Below, in pieces: positions 20,611 through 32,440 of a stretch of DNA of 64,000 bases. The notes under the pieces are model-generated. The model was not told where the DNA came from. It ran no database searches and was given only the letters and a program-made list of their open reading frames with translations. Source of the DNA: Halictus rubicundus (taxonomy: Eukaryota; Arthropoda; Insecta; Hymenoptera; Halictidae); the NCBI RefSeq assembly GCF_050948215.1, contig NC_135155.1, forward strand, positions 15,837,001 to 15,901,000, given 5' to 3'. Made by a program: the position numbers and the translations under genes. Each line of letters begins with the position of its first letter. Position 1 is the first letter of the stretch.

Positions 20611-22189
20611 ACCGTGCGTTTTATACATGACGAATAACCTTTCATTTCGAAGTATCGTAAACGATCTCGCGGTATCAAATCGTGCGGTATCAATTATCGA
20701 TCATAATTGAAAAAAACCTTAGAATCGTGACCCCGTCGGCGCAAGCGATAAGAAACAGTTGATCAATTATACCGTGCAGAATCGAGCGGAAAAGGAGGGA
20801 ATAATAAAATGTCTCGCCGCAGCTCTGAGTTATTACGATTACTTGCATTTTATGCATCTATTTATTCAGCAGTGTTTACCGATGATTTCGTTTTATTTCC
20901 GGCCGAGCCGCGAGTGCTTAAACGTGGAAATGCATTTGCATGCGACCCCTGTTGACCTGGATCTGTCTAAACAAATGCGTACTCGTATAAAAATCCGCAG
21001 CCTCGCATTTCGAATGGCGCGTTATCTGTGCGTGCGCCGCTGGCACGATTTATTCCTGCAATTAAACATTTTACGCGATGCCTCGAGCGAATGAAACTTT
21101 ATTAGAACGGGACGTACCGGGATCCATTGGACCAATTAAACGAAATCAATTGGAACTCTTTCGACGAACCTGAAATAAGATAAAGCTGCGTTCAATTCTG
21201 CTCTTTTTCATGCAGCAATCAGTTGATCTTTCGGTCGCCGTTCCTCTAAATAAACATTGCCCGAATTCGACTTCGTCAGCGATGATTACGCGAGTCGACG
21301 CGTTAATTAGGATCGCGACAGTCGTCCGCGAGTTCGCGAATTTTACGAAATGTCAAAAATCCATTAACCGTCCGTTTTATTAAAACGGTTCGTCGAACAG
21401 GCGATGGAATATTTTTTTTTTCAGCGGCGATTCGCGACAGAATGAGATACACAAATGGACAATTTAATTTCCACGACGGACGCATAACTGGCATAAAATA
21501 AAATTTCATCTCCCGGTGCTAATAGTTTCATTGCCTCGACAACGACGTCGAAAACAATGGGAATTTTTCTTTGCGATGAACTATAAAATTTGGAAAAAAC
21601 GCGTCGATCGTCGAGAAACGATTCGCCAATCGTGAAATCGGATCGGAAAATTCCCGTTTACTTTCGCCGAATTTCCGTTTGATTTTTCGCAAATTGAAAA
21701 TTCCATCAGGCCGAACTTGGCGTCGTTTACAAAAGCATACTCGGCGAGCATGGTTCTTCTTCACCGCGGACGTGCCTTCAGCGCTTTCAATCGGCGAAAA
21801 CTATGGAAATTAAGGTGGAAAAAAACCGATACCACGAATGGGAACATTGTTCCGCGGTTTGCCAAACCCTGCGAGAAGAGCATTCCGCGTTTGCGGTTCC
21901 GTCAGTTAAACAAGAGCGAAAAAAAAAGCAAACGACAAAAAAAATATATTCCATCCACGTCGGAGCTGTTCTTTTTTTTTTCACCGAGGCGCCATGTCGA
22001 ACGGGCAATGGAAAACGGAGCAACGAACGTTGAATAACTTTCGCAAAAATCGGTGGAAATTGTTGGCAAATGACTTATTGTTTTCTGAGGAAATGGCAAA
22101 TTTTATATTTGTTGCGTGCGAAACGTTTGGGAAATTGTAAAATCAGGAATTTTCGACCATTGAACGCCATTTTGTTTTGATCTCGAGCT
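20611..22189. other. Non-coding, no feature recognised
   Basis: Mixed AT- and CpG-rich sequence. Overlapping open frames on both strands near 21717-22099 do not resemble a family. Confidence 0.4.
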
Positions 22190-22890
22190 GTTCTAGCCTG
22201 GAATACAATTTTATATTTTGTATAAAATTCATTGATTTTTGAAGATATTTTCTTTTTTTAGAAATCTAAGAGAATTGAACACTATTTGGTTTTGTTCTTA
22301 ATCTATTAGAGCTCGAAACAGAATTTGGTACATACTAGTTCCAATAACTTTGAATTCACCTGTAAAAATATACAGTTGCATAAAATTTCGCAAGCTAAAT
22401 TGGTTTTCGAAAATATTTTCTTTTTTTAGAAATTTAAGACAATTGAACACTATTTGGTTTTGTTCTTAATCTATTATAGAGCTCGAAACTGAATTTGGTA
22501 TATAATAATTCCACTAACTTTGAATTCGTCTGTAAAAATATACGATTGCATAAAATTCCGCAATCTACGTTGATTTTGAAAAATATTTTCTTTTTTAGAA
22601 ATCTAAGACAATCGAACACTATTCGGTTTCGTTCTCAATCTATTGGATCTCAAAACAAAATTTCGTATATAATAGTTCCACTAACTTTGAATTCACCTGT
22701 AAAAATATAAAATTGCATAAAATGCCGCAATCTACGAGGATTTTGAAAAATATTTTCTTTTTTAGAAATCTTGAATTCTCCTGTAAAAATATGCAATTGC
22801 ATAAAATTTCGGAATCTGAGTTGGTTTTCGATAATATTTTCATTCCTTAGGAACATGAGACAATTATACGCTATTCGGTTTTGTCCGGAA
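22190..22890. repeat. Tandem array, about 168-bp unit, 4 copies
   Basis: ATATTTTC followed by a T-run and TAGAAATCT starts at 22245, 22413, 22583 and 22750, with a half-size last unit at 22834. The unit carries GAACACTATTTGGTTTTGTT, TTCCANTAACTTTGAATTCACC and CTGTAAAAATATACA. Copies differ by about 10-15 percent by eye, so it is older than the 193-bp and 131-bp arrays. Confidence 0.88.
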
Positions 22891-24069
22891 ACGAACAATT
22901 AGACTCCCTCGTACGGACGTCTATAAAAATTGAAAAGTAAAACACAAGATGCAGTAAAGGGTGACATTAAGTGCGATTAGATAAGAGATTCATGGCCCGC
23001 ACGTTTGGAACGAATGTCTGGCTATTAAAATAGTTACGAGCGTCGTAAAGACTAATTAGGTGAACGGAGCTGTTTCGAAGACTGCATTGTAAACGAACGG
23101 GCATCAAAGTCCTTGGAATGTAACTTCGACGTTAGGTGTCTGGGTTCTACCATATAGTTACATATAGGTACTAATGTTCTTAATACACGTATGACACGCA
23201 TCCTTCACCTACTTACTGACAAAATAATGCGAAACCTTTCTTCGGATTCTGTCGATTGTAATTCTGTGTTCATACAGAAAAAATTTAAGTAAAAATTTAC
23301 TAAACAGTTCACCAAGTTCTATCCTCCTGTGTTCGTATCGCAATCGTATTGTAATTCGTTTTTATTTCTTTAATATGAATAAAACACAATAACTAGAATG
23401 GAAATATAAAACGAACTGAACGTGTAATAAAAACTACAGCAAGATCTTCCGTGCGAAATTGTGAATCATTATTATTAACCAGCGCATAAGAGTTCGCTTA
23501 AAAATATTAAAGCGCATACAACTTATTTATTCATTGATGACCGCGGTCTTTTAAAGAAATAATTAATTTCCAAACTCGAGTCACCGTCACAGACGAATTT
23601 TATGCGCGAACATTGCCAACGAATTTCGAGTTCGGTCGTGTGTAGCGTAATAAATAAATAAACACAATAACAAGATTTATTTCACGGTTGTAATGGAAGC
23701 GAACGAATTAGATCCGAAAGGGAGGAAGGCCATAGACACCGCGGCACGCGGATCGGTAAATCTACCCTAACTTCTTTCACAATTCAATTTCCCCGCTTTT
23801 GTATCAAAAAGAACATCAGACACGATATTCCGTAATCTGGCGCAGAAGCACAAGAGGAAAAAGCAATTGAATGAATAGAAACGCGGAATTAGATGGTGGC
23901 ACGAAACCACGAATACATCCTGTTAAATGATCCCATCGTCTACAACGCGTTTCCGAGAACGCCCGTCACGAAGAAAACTAATCAGAAATTCGTTCAGAAA
24001 CATGTTCCCGGAAGCTTCTGTTAATATCTCAAAGTGAGTTTCGTTTCGCGTGTGCGGAAACCGCTTTGT
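22891..24069. other. AT-rich non-coding, no feature recognised
   Basis: No repeat relation and no coding frame visible. Confidence 0.4.
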
Positions 24070-24270
24070 ACAACTTTTGGGAGCAAAATTGGGGCTAGTG
24101 GGAGGAGCTGGGGCCAGAGGGTGGGGTTAGAGGCGTGGCTCGGGCCAATCGCACGGCTTCCGCGCAGCGGTGGGAGGGCCTCGCCCCGCCCACTAGCTCC
24201 CCGGAGCTCCAGGACCCTTCGAATCCGTTCCGCAGTGAAAATTCTCGTGGAACAGTCGCTTGAAACACTA
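24070..24270. promoter_or_regulatory. GC-box-rich island, possible promoter
   Basis: This 200-bp GC-rich island contains GGGGCCAGAGGGTGGGG, GGGCCAATCGC (CCAAT type) and CGCCCCGCCCACTAG, with an AG-rich motif and its complement facing each other (TGGGAGGAGCTGGGG and CTAGCTCCCCGGAGCTCC). Such composition stands out here and is compatible with a promoter in either direction, but no following gene is recognised. The 118-codon frame across it is Arg/Pro-rich and unsupported. Confidence 0.25.
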
Positions 24271-26397
24271 AATGATCAATCCCGATTGCTCGGGGGGTAC
24301 TCTAAGCGCTTCTGCGGGTCCACTGGTCCGGTTTATTCTCTCTCTCACATACACCGTTCGCTCGTATTTGCCAACCTGTCCTCCGACTGAACGGACTTTT
24401 TTGGCTTGTCTTCGCGGCACGGAAATTGCGTGCCCTCCACGAAATGCACCCGTTGTCCTAGCTCCGGCGTGAATCCGAGCAACCTACAATGCACACGAGA
24501 AACACCGAGATGGTGGTATACGATCAGTCAAAGGGCTGGCTGCCCTCGGGGGACGGGGCACACACACCCTCTTCCACGATCCACGAATGCTTGGCTCTTT
24601 CAATCGGCCCAGCTTTTTTCGAGAGAGACAGAGAGAGAGAGAGAAAGAGATTGATGAGCGTTTATGGAGACGGAGAGAGGGTTGATGCAGCAGAGGCTTT
24701 CGGGAACGTCCTGCGGCCAGACAAGTTGCCGTCGATCGAAAGAGAATGTTCTGTTTTACTCTTCGCTCGGTCGAACTTGATGAAAGCGAGGAGCCTAGCC
24801 GTAAATTCTGACCTTTCGCCGAGGCGTTACACAATTGTACATCATCCAAAAGCGTAGAGCGGTGCCGAGGGTGAAAGAAAGCGTGCGAGGGGCGTTTTCT
24901 AAATTATGCGAAATTTTGACAATGTTTTCTCTGAGGTCAACTCGGTATGATCTAGATCAACTAGGTTTGCTATTCGAGGGTGCGAGCGGAAAACGTGTAC
25001 AAGGGCATGAGGTGATTCCTTGTGAAAAAATAAGAAAGAAATATACAATAATACGTCTAAAGGTTCGCTTTCGTGAAAATGCAGCAGTAGGCGTGCTATT
25101 AGCTAGCTACTGGTCTGATCATGACCAACCAATTCTACTTCCAGCATACAGGTACTAAAGCACGCGGATCCGACGGACCTTTAAACTCGATTTTCTCGTA
25201 AACGAGGCCGTTAAACGGGAAAATGCTACTCCTTTTTTTCAATTTATTTTTATGCGTAGAACCCTCCCCCACCCCCCTGCCACTCGTAGCAGCTCGGACT
25301 TCGGAGACAAGAAGAACTATACGAGGAATAGTCACGCTGAAGCAACGTCTCCGTGGCAGACGTTCGCAATTCGAAAAAAAATTTCACGCCCACCGTTTTT
25401 GTTTTTTTGTTTTTCGAGCCGAACGACGAATCGCAGAGCCAAGCGAACGCGGCTCTACCGAATTGTTTATGAAATCGAGACTCGAAATCGAAACTTGACA
25501 AATGCACAAACTGACAGAGAGTTTCTTTTTCGTCGCACCTCGTATTAAACAGCTCTGTTTAATTAGCTAAATTAGCCTCTAATGCAGCTCGTTGGTAAGC
25601 GGACGGATCGGATGGACAAGTCTGCTGGCTGTCAAGTGGAAAAGGGAGCAACGATTTGACAGCGTGTGCGAGGGAGGGGGAGAAATCGATCGGTGGAAAC
25701 CGGAGGGAAAGGAAACAACGCGCGGGAGATCTATGGCGGGAAGATCTATTCGGGATCTATTCGGGTTCGCGGCCACAGGCGCAATGAAAATTTCAACCGG
25801 CTCGAACGTAGGGTAAAACCGGACGAAATCAACTCCGTAATCCGATTAGGTGCAAGATGCGCACCCCGACTCGGTGTTGTTTTTATTCGTGCCACCGCGA
25901 TCCTCGATGAATATGCGAATGCCCGGGCGATCGTGAAAATTGCCAAGCGGATTTTCCTGGAGAAACAGGGACACGTCGAGAAACTGTGGACCAAATTTTT
26001 CAACGACACTGTCATTTACGGAGAAGTATTTATGTATTTCGTGAACAGAGACTGCGGATTTTATTTACTTTATCATGTTACAAATGTCCGAATTTAGGAT
26101 TGCAAATCTTACGGAGCGTTTCGATCAAGAAACACCATTAGAATCTACTCGCAGTAATATTCGGCCACTTTTAAACGAACCTAACGATTTGGATTTTTTT
26201 TTTTGAGAAGTTAGAACAATTAGTTTACCACATGACATGGAAAAAGAATTTTGAAAACATTGCAACTGGTCGGGATTATAGAGAAAGTACTAAAAGTTGT
26301 TATTTTGCTTTTGTAATTCGTTGACAGAATTAGAACGACACTTTCGTCCAAAAATTTATTTAGAGATTAAGTGTACGTCGGTTTGATGTTACTATTC
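24271..26397. other. Non-coding with short GA tract, no gene recognised
   Basis: A GA tract lies at 24624-24650. CpG-rich sequence spans 24480-24880 and 25560-25900. Long frames on both strands at the same sites (for example 122 and 121 codons at 24484-24857) cancel each other as evidence. Confidence 0.35.
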
Positions 26398-26423
26398 AAA
26401 ATCGAACATTTCGTATGCAACAA
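26398..26423. mobile_element. Solo terminal repeat related to the element at 55203
   Basis: AAAATCGAACATTTCGTATG followed by CAACAA matches the right end of the 156-bp element at 55203-55358 with two differences. No partner end is found nearby. Confidence 0.5.
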
Positions 26424-28118
26424 CCTAATAATCGATACATTATTCGAATTACTAGAGGAAGAAATGAATCACGATTTTGGATTGAAAAATACATATACTG
26501 CAAGTATTATAAATATAATAATAAATACATACTAATAGTAACATTATAATAGTAATAGTATAATTCAAGAATGTTGTTCAAGAATTGACTTTTAACAATC
26601 TGTTTCAACTATTGTTATTAGTGTCATTATCGATTATTATTAGTATCACGCTTTGCAGAAACTGCGTTCAAATTTTCACGTTAAATATTGAAAAACTAGA
26701 ATTCAAAAATGTCTCAGAAGTGCATCGGATATGGCTACTACGCAACGCTCTGTATAAACCGAAAAAAATGAATAAAAAACGGTATTCTGATATCTTCAGC
26801 ACACAAAAATCGTCGACAAAAAAAAACAATCCGCGAAAAAATTGACACTCCAGACCAGAATAGCCTCTGACTGGTTCGAAATCGCTGGACTATGGCAGCT
26901 TAAATGAAAATACAGGATAGCGATGCAGGTTTTCGTTCGGAGAACAGGCAGAATATCGACGGGACGATACAGAAAACAATAAGTCGGTGGAGGATGCTAA
27001 TGAGAGAAGCCTCCGGTTATGAGAGCTCATTGATCCGTTGATGAATCGCGGTGTCGATGAAAGAATATGTGTGCCCCCTCCCTCGAAGTGCTTGAAACAG
27101 TGGAAAAAGTAGCGTAAATGGCTTGGGGGATTGACACAGGACAAAAATACAAGCTACGCGTTACCGTACAAGGACACGCGCACAAAAATCTCTACTTACG
27201 CTACACAAAAATCACGATCAAATCTATTCCGAGCTGGACGTCAACAATACGCGGTCAAAAAAATTGTTTAAAATCGTTGTCTGTTGTTTCGATGTCCATC
27301 TTGCGTTTGTAGTTGATAGGGAACTTATTCTTTTAAAAATTTTTGTGAAATAATGTTGCTAGACTGTACATTTTGCATTTGGTAGTTGAAAAGAATTTTA
27401 CTCTCCTGAAAGTTAAATTAAAACGAAATTCTGTGCAAGATTGTGTATAGACTGTAATGCAATAAAAATGTGATCCAAAATTTGTATGTATGGAAAAAGA
27501 TTTTTAAAAAAATGTGTATAAAAATTCAGAGTCCAGTTACTGTGCATAATTATTATGCAGTAAACGATGTTACATTAGCTAGTTACTTAGCTTGCTATAA
27601 TGTTATCAGGGAGACATGTAAATTTGAATAAAATTTCCAGAAACGAAAAGCAAGTGAGAAGATCAAATAAAAATGGATCCTGAGATAAAAGTGGAATCCG
27701 CAGTCAGAATGGAATCTAAATAGATCTGAAACGATTCGTTAGCGGCAATTGTCGATGACCACCGCAGCACTCAACATGTTAAATCGACGACCCTCGTGCA
27801 CCTTTGTCACAGAAGGAAATTAATTTGCATAGAATACGTGGGAATTAATCTACATGCAACACGTACAAATGCCCGTGCAGGATAAACGAGTTATGAATAA
27901 CTCCTTCCATAAATTGCACGTCGACTCTGTTCCAGTTTAAAGAGCGGAATGCTAGAAATTGCCTAACCGGTGCGCAAGGGTCACTGTTAATTAAAAAAAA
28001 AAAAGGCGAGACGATAATAAAACGCGGATGATATTTAAAACAGGTGTTAGGCAGGTGCAAAAATAATTTTCATCGGTCTAAACGTCAGCAATTTTTCTGG
28101 AGCGACTTTTCATCTACT
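26424..28118. other. AT-rich non-coding, no feature recognised
   Basis: No gene or shared repeat supported. An 84-86 codon frame at 26585-26845 is Lys/Asn-rich and typical of AT-rich chance frames. Confidence 0.4.
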
Positions 28119-28228
28119 ATACTGCGGATCTTTATGCAAAATGAAAATTGTTTGCATCAAAAACCAGCAAAATAGCCATACTTTCATCATTTTAATTTTT
28201 ATAATAAATGCATAAAATCCGCAACAGT
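28119..28228. mobile_element. Short internally deleted AGACTGCGGATC-family element
   Basis: ATACTGCGGATCTTTATGCA at the left and TGCATAAAATCCGCAACAGT at the right are inverted repeats 110 bp apart. The interior retains AAAATTGTTTGCATC. It is about half the length of the 29938 and 42415 copies. Confidence 0.7.
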
Positions 28229-28740
28229 ACATTTATGAAAAGTGCAATGCTTCATCTGTCGATTTCTGTCTTTTGTCGTAACTGTTTATTATTGCATATC
28301 AAAAATTACGGAAAGAATATAAAAAAAATTAGAAAAATTAGTTTCAAGAATTCCAAAACAATGTAAAATATTAATCACGAAAAGACGATTCGTTCGTCAA
28401 AGTAACTTGACGAATATTCAAAATGCTTCTTGCACTTGTGACCTTGTATGACCTTGAACGTCATTGCGTTGTATGCGAATGAATTTGTCTTGACAACAAG
28501 CTTTTATACGATATATAGAAAACAGATAGCATTAAATTTATAAAAGTTGAAGGTTACCTTCACTTCTGAAAAAATAGTGCAAACAAGGTCCGAGGTCAAG
28601 CTCCGAGGTCAAGCATGTTTTTAGGACGTTCCGTTAAAAACCTAGGTCGTTTATGTTGACGACTCATTTTCGTTACTGTTCTAGATTTTGAAAAAATCTA
28701 CAAAAATTCTGGAACACGTGTTGAAGTCTCTACTTTAATA

Positions 28741-28753
28741 TACAGGGTGTCCC
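28741..28753. repeat. TACAGGGTGTCCC motif
   Basis: A motif often found at ends of arthropod dispersed repeats. A related inverted word, GGGACAGCCTGTATAC, lies at 45729-45744. It immediately precedes the foldback at 28770. Confidence 0.4.
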
Positions 28754-28769
28754 GCGAACCGTGAACAAC

Positions 28770-28956
28770 CGATTCAGAAGTAATTCTGCACGCAAAAGTG
28801 GATCGAAAAGAAAGAATAAATTTCTTTTGACACCTCGTTTCGCACGAGCATTCTCTGAATTTTCAAACTCGATTTAACCGAAAACGAAGCATCAAATGAA
28901 AAAATTTTGTTCTTTCGTTTCGAATCACTTCTGCGTGTAGAATTACTTCCCAATCG
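28770..28956. repeat. Foldback with 54-bp arms
   Basis: The left arm 28770-28823 (CGATTCAGAAGTAATTCTGC, then CGAAAAGAAAG) is the near-complement of 28902-28956 (TTCTTTCGTTTCGAATCACT, then AGAATTACTTCCCAATCG). The spacer is about 78 bp. It is a hairpin-forming miniature element or inverted duplication, next to the TACAGGGTGTCCC word. Confidence 0.75.
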
Positions 28957-29773
28957 TTGAACCGTTGAACGTCCAAAAAATTGACGGGGAAAAAATAAAT
29001 ATTGGAACGGAAGACATTCAATAGTACAATTTTCGACCGAAGTAAAATTCGGGACCGAAAACCACAATTACTTTTGCACCGGCCTAATATATTTTAGCAA
29101 CTCGGCCGAATTTCGACAATTGAACAGCCATCGAACGTTCGGAAACAAAGGTCATTAAAGCGAGCCTCGTCGAACTGGCAAGCGTGCGTGGCCGCCATTA
29201 ATTAAACGCTACGAAAGCCCGAATAAGTTAAAATGTGTCGTCGCTGAAATATTACTGGTTCCCAGCTTTAAAAATAGAAAGAGAGAGAGAGAGAGGGGGC
29301 AAGGGGTGGGGGCAAGACGAGAAAAAGGAAGAGGACGAAAAAAAAATTGCTGCAGCACGTTGAATTGAACATGAGGACGGACACGAACCGGGCGAAATAA
29401 AATTCGCGGATGCGTTGCTCGTGTACATTGTGGAGTCGCGTTAATAAAATTCTGTTGCCATATTTACATCCTGAGGAATCAGGTCGCGCGGTAGCGCGTA
29501 CTATCATTCCGGAAAATTGACTGGGGCACGTGCAATCAAATCCTGTTCGCGTTCGAAAAACCGTCCGGGAGAAGAATTTCGGTAGTCGATAAAGACCGAC
29601 GCGGATTTTTGGCTTTTGAATATTCAGCGACGCGTGCGCGCTCCCGCGAGCTAAATGCGAGCGAAAATATCGAATGACTCGAAAGACATGATACAATTTT
29701 TATCGATTCTGTAGGTAACTTGTTCAATGGTAAATATTTTTTATAAAAACTTAGGAGATTTTGCTAGGAAATA
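28957..29773. other. Non-coding, short GA tract
   Basis: A GA tract followed by a G-rich run lies at 29278-29310. A 142-codon minus frame (29268-29696) is low in family character and includes the CT tract. Not supported. Confidence 0.4.
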
Positions 29774-29908
29774 CAGTGGACGTTCGATAAGTGAGAAGAT
29801 TGGGGCTTTTGGGCGGAGCGCGCACTTATCGAGCAGCGGACCAAGTATGTCTTGTTGGCTGGTGGAGTTCTGTATTCTTCTTGAACCCATTTGCAACGTA
29901 CTTTACTG
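29774..29908. mobile_element. Possible pogo/Tigger-like miniature element
   Basis: CAGTGGACGTTCGATAAGTG after TA at the left, and CGTACTTTACTG before TA at the right, resemble imperfect Tc1/pogo-type ends. An internal near-palindrome (GATAAGTGAGAAG, later CGCACTTATCGAG) supports a hairpin. The ends match poorly, so this is tentative. Confidence 0.35.
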
Positions 29909-29937
29909 TATAAAGCTGGTCTATTGTTGTTGTTATT

Positions 29938-30146
29938 AGATTGCGGATTTTATGCGTTTATGAAAAAAATGGGTGCACGTAATATTAAAACAGTAAACAC
30001 ATTAAGGCAATTTTTGAGAACTTCCATATATCATTTTTAATTTATTAAAGTCGTCAAAGGTAGATAGAAATTTTGATATGGTTTACTTTACAATTTAAAG
30101 GTAATTAAGCAAGAATACTTTTATTTTGCACAAAGATCCACAGTCT
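29938..30146. mobile_element. Miniature element, AGACTGCGGAT family, 209 bp
   Basis: The left end AGATTGCGGATTTTATGCGT and right end GCACAAAGATCCACAGTCT are inverted repeats. Orientation, length and the poly-T before the right end equal those of the copy at 42415-42613. Confidence 0.8.
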
Positions 30147-31149
30147 GGAGTAAACAAACAAATAAGCTCCGAGCTATATCATGCTTGGGCTCGTTTTAAT
30201 CAGAAAAATGTCACCAATACGTTGACAAATCTTTCACAAATAACTAATGAAAAACAACAAAGTTATGCAACTAAATTAGTACCGTCTCACCGGTATATCA
30301 AGCTTCTGGGCCTCTCAAGAGACACATATAATAAATCAATTAAATTTTTTACAAATATGCACATCTTCATTTAAAAATTTTACTGTACATTTTCGACTAA
30401 TTTCCTCACGATTCTTCTCTGGTTTCGAAAATTCTTTCACGAGGGCCAGTTCTTCAAACTCACCCGAACCTAGAGGGTTCTAAATTCGTAAAAGATAACT
30501 GGTGGCAGAAAATCATTTGGTTCGTCCATTTTTATTCACAGTTTGTCTTTTTTATTTCAGTCGTTTGACAACGAACTCGTGCTAATCATGATGCTCCGCA
30601 GCAATTATAATATTAGCGAGAGGAACGGCTCGCGCGAGCCGTGGCTTCGACCTCCGATCTTTCCCGAGCGTATGCCATCGAAAGAGTCGCATTAATTCCA
30701 TTATGAATGGAGGTCAAGGAAGACTCGTTTCGGTCGGAGAACAAAAAAGTGGGGGGAAACGAAAAGAGCTGCTCACACACACACACGGGGAGGGGGGGGG
30801 GGTAAAGTTCTAATGGAATTTAATCCCGCGAGAAAGTGAAACGACGGCGAAAGTCAAACACGAAGAGACACACCGGCCATCGGTGACCCAAGTTACAGGG
30901 AAAACCTCTTTCCTCTCCGTTTCTGCGTGTCGAGTGGCCCCTTCGAGAGGGAGGAATCTTTTAATGAGCGTGCCGTTCACGAAGGTATCGCTGTGCTTGA
31001 ATCGATCGCCGTTTAACTGAAACGAATTTAATGTCTGCCCTTCTCGCCCCGCCGCCATTATTTTCAGTTCAACGGGTTGCGTATCTGATTAGTAGCTGCG
31101 ATTACCACTGGTAATTAGTAGACTGGTATTTACGCGCAAATGAAAATTG
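30147..31149. repeat. Non-coding, with a repeat shared with 54021-54120
   Basis: About 30161-30250 aligns with 54021-54120 (ATGCTTGGGCTCGTTTTAAT, then CAGAAAA, CCAATA, TTGA). The frame reads FNQK-TN in both places, so it may be an eroded transposon coding segment. A G-run of 12 lies after an ACACAC tract at 30775-30802. The remainder shows nothing. Confidence 0.45.
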
Positions 31150-31374
31150 TCCGAGTCTACGGTGAGAAATCAGAATGTGGTTGTTACACATGCATCCACG
31201 AGGAATTATACAACACAATTTCTGTGGGTGGATATTATTAAAAAATTACTACAAATTTCGATAGACACATTCTCGTTATTTTATACGAAGTTTGTGTTAG
31301 ATTTCGAAACAATTGATTACTTATGGGTCCTTCTAATAAAATAGTCAAGCGTAGTGCTCCGCAAGCCTAGTGCT
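31150..31374. mobile_element. ACACTAGA-family TTAA element carrying a mariner end fragment
   Basis: It aligns with 35778-36002 (CATGCATCCACGAGGAATTA, ACAAATTTCGATAGACACAT, GCAAGCCTAGTGCT at the end). In the middle, about 31287-31333, sits GTTAGATTTCGAAACAATTG followed by ATTACTTATGGG, which matches the mariner 3' end found in the 57931-58947 array. This reads as a mariner remnant lodged in an older element. Its own TTAA ends are eroded. Confidence 0.55.
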
Positions 31375-31451
31375 GATGATCTAGGTTGAATTTGCGTTGT
31401 GTGCATTAGCTAATACATAAAGTAAAAGCTAATACATAAAGACTGTATAGT

Positions 31452-31813
31452 CTAGGTCAGGCATGGGGACGGTAGGGGCCCCTCAAACGCTTGCTTCCCC
31501 CCACCAGCCGCTCTTTCGTGCAATGCGCGCCTTCGTCGCGTTCGATTGGTCGCCACCATATGTACCTTCGTGACGTCCTTTCTCCATGGTAACGGCGCTT
31601 AGTGGAAGGGGACAGTGGGCGCCATGGTGGGGGCACTGTCCCCAGGTTGAGAAAATCGAGGGGAATACAATGTACCCCCCTCTGATCACGTGACCAGTCT
31701 AGCATCGCCTCTGGGGGAGGTTGGAGTGTGCTCATGGTGGTGGAATGGGATAATGGAAGGGGAAAAGGAGGAGGGGAAACAGATACCCAAATGGGCATCT
31801 TCTGGCGACACTG
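31452..31813. repeat. GC-rich dispersed module ending TCTGGCGACACTG
   Basis: GC-rich sequence with G-runs (GGTAGGGGCCCC, GGGGGCACTGTCCCC) and ATTGGTCGCCACCATATG, ending at 31801-31813 with TCTGGCGACACTG, the exact complement of 32291-32303. Similar text (CAGTGTTGCCAGATCAAGAC, CTATTGGCCGAATCG, CACGTGAC) lies at 35575-35770. It is a dispersed, promoter-like GC-rich repeat. The 113-codon minus frame is a by-product. Confidence 0.55.
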
Positions 31814-32085
31814 GGTGGGGGCGGTTTTGTTTTAAGAATCCAAAAATATAGTTGTACATTGCTAATAATGGAATCTCTGTATGTTCAGTCAACCCCATAA
31901 GATATTTTAACAATATTAAAGGCCTTTCTTTATTTAAGTATAAACCTTTGTATATCTTAGTCTCCGTGTCTTTAAAATCCTTACTCTTCAAAGACCTTCG
32001 TCAAAGTCCTTTCACTATAAATATTGAAGGGGTTGACCCCCTTATTGGATCTAATATACACAGCTAATAATTGAAACTACAGCGG
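31814..32085. other. AT-rich spacer inside the inverted CAGTGTYGCCAGA pair
   Basis: No gene. A diverged inverted word pair (GGGGTTGACCCCC at 32029-32041) is present. Nothing further supported. Confidence 0.35.
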
Positions 32086-32245
32086 ATTCAAGAAGTGTTT
32101 GAACACTAAATACCCGATTCTCGAAAAATTTCCTATATTTAAACTGTGATGATTTCGTAAAAAGTGATCGTACAACAATAAATTCGGGCTCGTTATGAAG
32201 CTAACCTTTAGTTTCATCGTGCATTTTATTCCAAGACTTTCTTCA
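32086..32245. repeat. Single arm of the 18.3-kb foldback family
   Basis: GTGTTTGAACACTAAATACC, CGATTCTCGAAAAATTTCC, GTACAACAATAAATTCGG and TTTATTCCAAGACTTTCTTC match 18312-18480 in order. No inverted partner follows, so this is a solo copy. Confidence 0.7.
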
Positions 32246-32290
32246 TGATGTAGCAAGCGAGCACGTTGTTCTTCGCAACAAGATTGCCCT

Positions 32291-32440
32291 CAGTGTCGCC
32301 AGATTAGGACTTGTCTCCCACTCTACTCTTCCCCTTCTACGACGTTATTCCCCTCTTCTTCCGGCGGCAAGCACCCCCACGCTTCCGCCACGGATCGGTC
32401 ACGTGACGTGACGCGCGCACCCGATTCGCGTAGCGTCTGC
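32291..32440. repeat. CAGTGTCGCCAGA-headed dispersed repeat
   Basis: CAGTGTCGCCAGATTAGGAC, then TTGTCTCCCACTCTA and CTTCCCC, parallels CAGTGTTGCCAGATCAAGAC at 35706 with TTGTTCCCCCACTCTA. It lies 490 bp from its inverted counterpart at 31801-31813. Confidence 0.65.

Noticed and set aside
24484..24857. 121-122 codon frames on both strands as genes
   Set aside because: Equal-length opposite frames in CpG-rich DNA, no domain or conservation signal visible.
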